From assembly GCF_964340395.1 (NCBI RefSeq), contig NC_135550.1, positions 14,672,408-14,736,407 on the forward strand: 64,000 nucleotides of DNA, read 5' to 3'. Under the pieces are notes generated by a model that was not told where the DNA came from, did not search any database, and saw nothing but the letters and a program-made list of their open reading frames with translations. A program made the position numbers and the translations under genes. Numbering within the stretch: position 1 is the stretch's first letter; each line of letters opens with the position of its first letter. Of the stretch, positions 42,821 to 64,000 are shown in pieces. Source of the stretch: Glandiceps talaboti. Its lineage: Eukaryota > Hemichordata > Enteropneusta > Spengelidae.

Positions 42821-43165
42821 AACATTGATGACTTACTGATAATGTTGAACTTCCTAAATCACATTGTCATGTCTATTGGAATTATTGTACAAATTTGGCT
42901 GTCTATAGTCCATATATGGTCCCTAAACAAATATGTCTAAAACTCTGAATATAAAATCTTAAACAAATGTTCAACATTAAAAAAACTTGACTCTGTCGAA
43001 CAACATGAACTTCCAGTCTGTTCAAATACCACTAAAATACTAGAATACAGTCGTTAAAATCTGCGGTTTTCAGTTCTAAAACGTAATGATCGATACTCAG
43101 CATCACTTGTTGCCGTGGATAATATTTGACATATCAAAATAAAGACTGATCAAGTTGTCAAAAAT

Positions 43166-56687
<13,522 letters not shown>

Positions 56688-58102
56688 CTTTTCACTCAGT
56701 ACAGCTAGGCTGGGACTTCTTCGATGCATAAATTACTACTGTGAACGCTGCCGCGCCGTAGAACGATACATAAATTAAGTTTTGCTATGGACGAATTACC
56801 GATTTTAAGTGACGGTATCACACCGCTCAAGGCGACGCACACACTTGATATATATATTTCTGGAAGTTTGGCGTTTTCAGTATTTGGTATTGATCAATGA
56901 AGAAGTCATATTGAAGTCTCTGAGAATCCATGCAAGAAATATCATGGATTGTAAAAAAAAAAGTCAAAAGGAACATTTGGAAGCCCTATTTTATTAAAGC
57001 GTGCAGGGTTGTCACAGCGCCCTCTGTTGATCCCAGATCTCTATTGTAAGTAGTAATATCGCCTCGACATTTTTTTCTTCAAATATTTGCTCTCAGTAAA
57101 TTTTTGAAAAAGTTGTTTATAGTACTTGTTATATATTGATACTGTATACCCACACTGGCACGGAAAACAATGGAAGGTAGGCATAGGATAGTTATTTGAA
57201 AATTTTATTAGTAGCCTGTACATAGTTTTTAAAAATGTTTATGGGGTGTACTGTGCAGCATGTATGCAATAACAAAGTCCATTTACTCGATTTTTTGATC
57301 ATCATGATGGTGTAGATAGGACAAAACAACACGAACATACTACTATAGGCCTGACTCAAGGCTAACACGGTACTTGTGTAGTGTCTGCAGCATAACATCA
57401 AATCATATTGTAGTGACGTCATCACAGTATGGTGACAAACACTGATGAAAGAGCGGCACAGCCTCCTAAATATTCCGAGCATCTTCGGTGAAAAGGCTAA
57501 ATGAGAACGCGCTTCGAAATAAATAAATAGGAGGGGGGGGGGTAAAAGAAATAAAACCATCATTCATGGCTCATATGTTGATTGTGAATGCATACACGTA
57601 TGTAACAGCATTACAGAGACATACAGTGATATAATACCTAGCTATTTATTCCGATAATGTGAAATGGAAAGTTAATTCAGTTTAGATTGTAGTGTTGAAT
57701 TTCATGCAACGCACCATTTTACTTAAGCTTGTACTAGTATTTCAAATATTCAATGAACTGTTTAGAAAAATACTTTAAGTTTAGTAGGTCTTCACATCAC
57801 AATTGTGACATTCACTTCAATGATCATTAGCTTTGAAAGTGTATCTTTTTTATTATTATGTATATCTTTATTTTTATTTCTGAATCATTAGGACTACATG
57901 GTAACCTAAATTATATTGAATTTGAAGTATGTGTTCCTAAGATATAGCCTAATTACTAAAAACACTTAATTGTGCAAATAACTAATTGATGTTCATTGGA
58001 TGTTTACCAAAATCGAATCAGTTCTTGCCATTAGTATATGAGAGATGTGTAGCAAGTTTCATCAGAATCGATGCTGTAGTTTTTGAGACATCGTGTCCAT
58101 AG

Positions 58103-58451
<349 letters not shown>

Positions 58452-58955
58452 AACATAACATTACACTCCCTTAACGGGAGGTAAAAATGAGGGCAAACAT
58501 TATATGAGCTTGTGACTACCTTACTGGCAAAGGGACACAAGATGAGTTTGTATGCTTTCGGGGCTTAATTTTTGTTGCATATCGAAAAGGTATTGAAGCA
58601 TTCTTAACCATTACTTGCAAGTGACTGAACTCAAACTTGGTAAGAACATATTCCTTATGAATTATCCGATGACGTAATTTTTCATACGTATAAAAATGTG
58701 GAGTAAATCTATACCTTGCAATCGAACTGTTCTAATAATGCCAGACGATGAGAGTAATGTTATAGAAGGTGTGCATAGACATTATCATTTATACAACAGT
58801 TTAATAAACATAGTTATGTCACTTGAGTGATTATAACTCAGCTTGTGCCACTTTAATAACGCCAAAATTAAAAGCACATTACACAGATATAGAATTGTTA
58901 TGATAACTACGACTGACGATTCCATTAAGGAAATGAATTCAAGAATTGATACTTA

Positions 58956-58956
58956 G

Positions 58957-58987
<31 letters not shown>

Positions 58988-58991
58988 CGTC

Positions 58992-59022
<31 letters not shown>
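58956..59022. repeat. (TTG)n microsatellite
   Basis: TTG repeats with one TCGTCG interruption. Confidence 0.95.
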
Positions 59023-60288
59023 CATAAACCTTAGGTTTACTTCTATTTCGCATTTGCTTTATCGAATCTTTGACTTATACAGTATATTAACGATATAGCA
59101 GATATCAAGATGAACTGAACGGCTAAACTGTTCCTATACAAACTCCCTTCAGATATACATGTACAGGGATGTGTCGTAGCGTAGGCCTACAACCTTCAAA
59201 AAATCTTATAGGCTTTCCACTGTATGTATCCAATATTCACTGTTAGCGAAAACTATTATTATCATAGATTACATTTCTAGGGATTATCCCCTGAGGCATC
59301 AGAAAATTGTTCCTACATGAAACTGTCTACATGTGTTGGTTACAAAAATCAATTTTTGAAGAAGAAAAACGTGAGTTAGTCAAACTGTCCTTTTATTTAA
59401 TTTGTTGATGATTTCATATCATTGTAGTTTCTGACCTGGTGTCGTGAATAAAAAAACTTGCATGAAAAGGTATTCGCGTCACAGAATCAATAAAAAAGGT
59501 GTGTGTAAATCAGTACAGATCGAGTAGGTAACAGGCGTGCGCTTTCATAGTTGTATCCGTTTTGTCATAGATAATGGTGCACACGTGAACAATTTAGGAG
59601 AGTTTTTTGTTCATGCTTGAGAAAGTGGGAGTTATTCCAGGGCATAGGTGGGTGTACAACTACTTGTAAAGTCGCGTATGACTCTCATTCTCCGAAGAGT
59701 TGTCAAGCATCGAGTATATGTGTCTTCAATGGACAAACATTGACAAGTTGGTGATCTCTTATACTTGGCCGAATTCTTGGTTTGTTTCCCGCCTAAAGGG
59801 AGAAGACCGACTCTGGGAGGCATTCTTTTGCGATTTGACGGTAAGCGTTAAACATTTTCGTTTGTTCGTTTGTATGATGTTATAGGATTCCCTTCAAACT
59901 CAACTGGAATTCTTACTAATCCGATAATAAATTAGCATGTATGCACACACACACGCACACAGAGATGCACATAAATGCATACACTCGTTCAATAGGTTTC
60001 CTAATGCTGTGATATAAGGGGAAGTGACACTATTTGGAATAAGATCTCTAGACGTTATCGGCCATAAAGAATACAATTGCTCAAAATGACCAGTCTCACG
60101 CTTCGGATCACTGCTCACCGTACAACCTTTTTATAAGTGGACGTCAACATTCTATTGTTGAAAACTCCGAGGGTATAACATTAAACATCTTGGTCGTAAA
60201 TATGTTGGGCGTATCAATAAGTTAATCATCGGAATTCGCAAGATTTTAAGGACGAAAATTCTAGCCAGCAAAATTTCTTTATAGCAAT

Positions 60289-60633
60289 TGGGCCTAAAAA
60301 ATTGTTCGGTTCCGGATACCCGACCCCGCCTAGTTTTTCACTGCCCACCCTAAACCTTTTTTTTCATGTATTAGAGAATTTTTTATAATAGCGAAAATTG
60401 TGAAGTCTCACGAGAAGTAGTGGATGCAGAAACTGACATCAACTTAAAAAGATCACATAAAACTGTTCTTCCAATCTGTAATAGCTGTACATCTGATGAG
60501 AAGAAACCAATAACACAGAGACCATGTGGAAAACAACGGAAAACATAACTACCTGAACTAGGCACTTACATATTTACCTACCCCACCTATTCTAAACTTG
60601 AACGTAATCGGAACTATGCATTTGTTAGACCTT
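60289..60633 (+). repeat. Family B inverted-end element, copy 4
   Basis: GGGCCTAAAAAATTGTTCGG, TTCCGGATACCCGACC, CATCAACTTAAAAAGATCAC, TTCCAATCTGTAATAGCTGT, ACAGAGACCATGTGGAAAAC, then ATCGGAACTATGCATTTG and TTAGACC. Confidence 0.8.
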
Positions 60634-62271
60634 AAGAGAAACTGGTGTTTATTTTACAGTGCAAACATGGGGTGAATATTTGAGCCAGGCCGTTCGTTTT
60701 GCCATGGGCAAATTCCGCTAACCATTCGTGCGAAATCTATGGAAACATCAACATATCTCATTTTAGTTTGACAGATGGCAATAATTTTAAACGAGGAGGT
60801 TGCTACTACAAGTATTACCAAATCGTGTGACAGTGTGTAAAGAGAGTAGGACAGACTGCTAACGTTAAATTTGTAACAAAAATCATATTCTTATTCTTCG
60901 CATGCATGTAAGTGAGGTTGAAAATAAGGAAACATCGTCCCGAAATATTCTGTTATATGTATGACAGGAGAGAAAAAAAAGCAGAAAGTTAACAATAAAA
61001 GTTGCATTATATGTACTACTTACATTGAAAGGGACTGCAAAGAATATATTACGACGCCTTCAGAACGGTGTGCTGGCTTATAAAAGTGGGTCACGGGTTC
61101 TACAAAATAATGGATGTACGACAGAATAACAAGTTACAGGTACGCCATTAAAAGCCAAACAATCAAACCCACAGAGTCTTTCTCTATGTGTAGACGAACT
61201 CAGAAACCATAAATATTTTTCAACCATACTTTGAAAAAAATATTTGCAACCTCGAAATAGTTGTATCTGAGACCACAGGGGGTATTATTTGAGTATCTCT
61301 TTGAACGTGATGAAACCCTCTAGTAGACTACTTAAAATATAAAGTGGACGGATTTTGACATTTCTGTACGTGATTTAGTGCATGTTATGGTCTCTCTTCA
61401 GTAGTGTTGAATTATGCAAAGAATGTATACCAAGAGTCGCCTCCTTGTTAACTTATCATAGCCAGTCAATTTAACACCTGAGGCACTATATGCATTTAGG
61501 ACGAATACCGTGAGAAGAACTTGAAAGGAATGACTTGAATTTCCGCGACCTTTGACCTTCATTCCTAGGTGGTAGGATGAGCATGTACTTCATCTACGAT
61601 TAGTATGAAACATGAAAAATAAAACACGCGTTGACTGGTCGAGTTCAGGTGTTTATCACAAAATGGTCGTCTAATTGGCGTGTCGTGGATAGATAGACTG
61701 TACACCTGTATTGATAGTCGTCTTCGCAAAATGGCTGCAGATCGACCAGAGTCACTAATGAGTTGAGAGTTGATCCATGTGGATGTCCTTGTACAAAATA
61801 ATCGTGTGCATATACTGTAATTAACGAAAAAATAATCCCCTGAAACTTTCATTCTCACAGCTGTCACTTTTACAGGGTATGATGTTTGATAAATGTTTTA
61901 AAAATAGCTAATTACGCAATTATTTTGTGATAGGAAGGCCATGAATTGACTGATTCTTGGCTGACTGGTGATTGTGATCCAGACGTTGAATAGTGTACAT
62001 CGTACTCTCAGGGCACTTTCATAGTTCCACTCAGGCTGTGACGGGTCACCCGAAACCACCACACTGCAGCTTTGTTCACCTCAAGTGGTATACATTATAC
62101 AATTTAGTAAACGAAACCATTCAATTCTAGTCACGATCAAAACAGCTGTCTCTTGGTTTTACAATGTAGCTGTATTCAATGACTGTTGTACCACATACCC
62201 AACGGTTGTACTTACAACTCAAGATCACTTCTGTTGACCCGTCGCAGTTTGTACGGAGATACAGAGTCATA

Positions 62272-62298
62272 CATACATGCATGCATGCATGCATGCAT

Positions 62299-62385
<87 letters not shown>

Positions 62386-62538
62386 TACATACATACATTC
62401 ATTCATACATACATACATACATACATACATACATACATACATACATACATACATACATACATACATACATACATACATACATACATACATACATACATAC
62501 ATACATACATACATACATACATACATACATACATACAT
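62272..62538. repeat. Compound microsatellite (ATGC)n-(AC)n-(ATAC)n
   Basis: ATGC tetramers, about 80 bases of CA, then about 150 bases of CATA. Ends 48 bases before the acceptor of the right-edge gene. The long upstream extension of that gene's frame is repeat translation. Confidence 0.97.
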
Positions 62539-62586
62539 GCAAAATCTTAGTTCTGACATTGTGGTCTTTTCCTTTTGTGATTCCAG

Positions 62587-63893
62587 GAGTGGTAAAATGG
62601 ATAAACTACAGCGCAAAATCAGCTCATTATCGGCACAGTGGAATGTGCTAAGAAAGACGCAGGTCCTACTTTCTCTGCACAAAGCTTTTAGCGATGAAGC
62701 GAGGCTTGGAGAAGAGGTAAAGCGCAGAAAGAAGAAGAGACAGCCAATAAGTATGAAAGACGTTACCGAGACGTGCGAATTCTTGGTTTACTACGGACAG
62801 GGTGACCGAAGCATGATTGATGGGTTGAGCGAATTGTTGGCTGCTTGGAAAATACTCGTAGATGGCTACAGGATCGTTGATCGAATTGTTTCTGGTAACA
62901 GTGCCATTGGGCCTCAATATCGGAAAAGGATCAAGAGCGAATTGCGTCAACTCAGAGAAACTTTGAACCAACAACGATGTGAACAGAATCATCCGGCAGT
63001 TTTGGAAGTTCTTGCTAGGATACCACTCGATATTCGGTCTAATCAATGGACCAAAGTTTTAAGCCTCATCCCCAATGGTCTCGTACACTTGAACAATTTA
63101 ATGAAAATGCTGCACACGGATGGTACGACTACACGCGGCAACCGGGAAGAGTCTGATCCCAGCCCCCACAACTTGCACCCGGACCCACGACAGAAGGGCG
63201 TCCCAGTTCACGCGAATGCAAAATACCCTGAGCACGATAGTCGACCCTCGGTGCAAAAATCCTCAACAGGGGTTGTTTATCATCGTGATCACGGACAACC
63301 ATACAGCAATGAATTAACTCCATATCCGAATAGGAAGCTACCAAATCGATTTGGTGAACCAAATGCCACCGTTGATGTTGCCTCTAGCCAACCAAAACAA
63401 ATGACGAACGGCGGTCATCCAATGCCGAAAGCGACAACAAGTGTTGCTGCTATGGGCAAACGGCGAGATAACGAGCTACCGACACGTGCGCGACCCGGTT
63501 CACATGCCTGGGTCTTCCAGGGCGATTTCGACCCAGCGGTGGCAGTGCAACAGCAGGGTGCACGTGGAATACAGGGTGGAGTGGCTGGTACTGTTACTCC
63601 TCTAACGCCACGGGAAGAAAGTGGCTATACTCGCAGTGATCCCCGAAAAATGAAAAAAACTTCTGACAACACGAACAACAGTGGTGCATCCCAGTCATTA
63701 GTGCGGGATCCAAGTCCAGTGCAATCATTTGCTTGGAACGGTGGTACGCAACCATCGCAAAATCCAGTTGGTGTCAACCGAAGAAGTCTCCATGCGGCAG
63801 CACCATCTCCGGCTCCGACACCGCCTCTGTCGTCATCTGCTTCAATGACTAACATCGACGTTTCCAGTCCGACTGGGGGCACCGACTCACAAG
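62587..63893 (+). CDS. Unidentified protein: helical N-terminal domain plus disordered region; first visible coding exon
   Basis: A long exon. Acceptor TTCCAG ends at 62586; first ATG at 62597; a GTATAT donor follows CAA G at 63893, codon phase 1. From the ATG it encodes 432 residues. Residues 1-175 look all-helical and basic (MDKLQRKISSLSAQWNVLRK; VKRRKKKRQ at about 42-50; MIDGLSELLAAWKILVDGYR; IPNGLVHLNNLMKMLH). The rest is low-complexity, rich in Pro, Ser, Thr, Asn, Gly and Gln, with Pro-rich APSPAPTPPLSSS near the end. There is no signal peptide, membrane segment or zinc-binding Cys cluster. I do not recognise the family. The frame is also open upstream, so 62597 could be internal. If the donor is not used, the frame stops at 63937. 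More exons probably lie to the right. Confidence 0.7.
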
Positions 63894-64000
63894 GTATATA
63901 CTTAACTTTCATTAAATCACTGAAATCTATTGTGTAAAAGTCGTATAAAGTTCAACATAAAAAAATATGACCGACATAATTCATAACGCGCTGATTTCTA

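Larger units (their letters stand above)
38818..43165. other. Spacer: SR gene promoter side and AMN 3' side
   Basis: No gene recognised. Contains a tandem duplication at 39053, family A copy at 40418 and family D/E nest at 42240. Plus-strand TTTATT at 41701 and 41770 are candidate minus-strand polyadenylation signals for AMN, giving a 3' UTR of about 1.4 kb. Confidence 0.5.

Noticed and set aside
62186-63937. A 583-codon open frame as one protein
   Set aside because: Its first 130 or so codons translate microsatellite and cross a good splice acceptor; the supported start is 62597 and a donor exists at 63893.

Overview
The window is nuclear DNA from an invertebrate animal. It is AT-rich, its genes are split by GT-AG introns, and it carries many microsatellites and short non-autonomous transposons. 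The proteins are very close to human ones (SmD2 is nearly identical and the same length; the B56 phosphatase subunit, FKBP2 and an SR protein are close). Amnionless is also present. This fits a deuterostome such as a hemichordate or cephalochordate, or a lophotrochozoan; the sequence alone does not settle which. I see no CRISPR, no rRNA or tRNA, and no prokaryotic or viral content.

Layout. 1-9660, plus strand: last seven coding exons and 3' UTR of a PP2A B56 subunit (PPP2R5, epsilon/alpha type); its 5' exons lie before the window. 9660-15590: intergenic, with microsatellites, a dead LINE tail and short dispersed repeats. 15594-20610, minus strand: FKBP2, an ER peptidyl-prolyl isomerase. 20611-25867: repeat-rich spacer up to SNRPD2. 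25868-28541, plus strand: SNRPD2; its second intron holds a 963-bp TIR element carrying half a PHD finger. 28542-34601: convergent spacer and 3' UTRs. 34602-38817, minus strand: an SRSF4/5/6-type splicing factor. 38818-43165: spacer. 43166-56687, minus strand: amnionless (AMN), 12 exons, reconstructed in frame. 56688-62586: spacer with large microsatellites. 62587-63893, plus strand: the first visible coding exon of a gene I do not recognise; it runs off the right edge.

The genes are ordinary housekeeping neighbours (phosphatase targeting, ER folding, spliceosome core, splicing regulation, endocytic receptor trafficking) and show no operon-like logic. SNRPD2 and the SR protein both act in pre-mRNA splicing but are convergent and separately built.

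The accessory interest lies in repeats. At least six short inverted-repeat families occur. Several have TTAA at their ends, two copies carry other elements nested in them, and many sit inside FKBP2 and AMN introns. I found no convincing new multi-gene system. The best leads are the PHD-bearing element in SNRPD2, the unidentified right-edge gene, and intronic duplications of real splice sites in FKBP2 and AMN.
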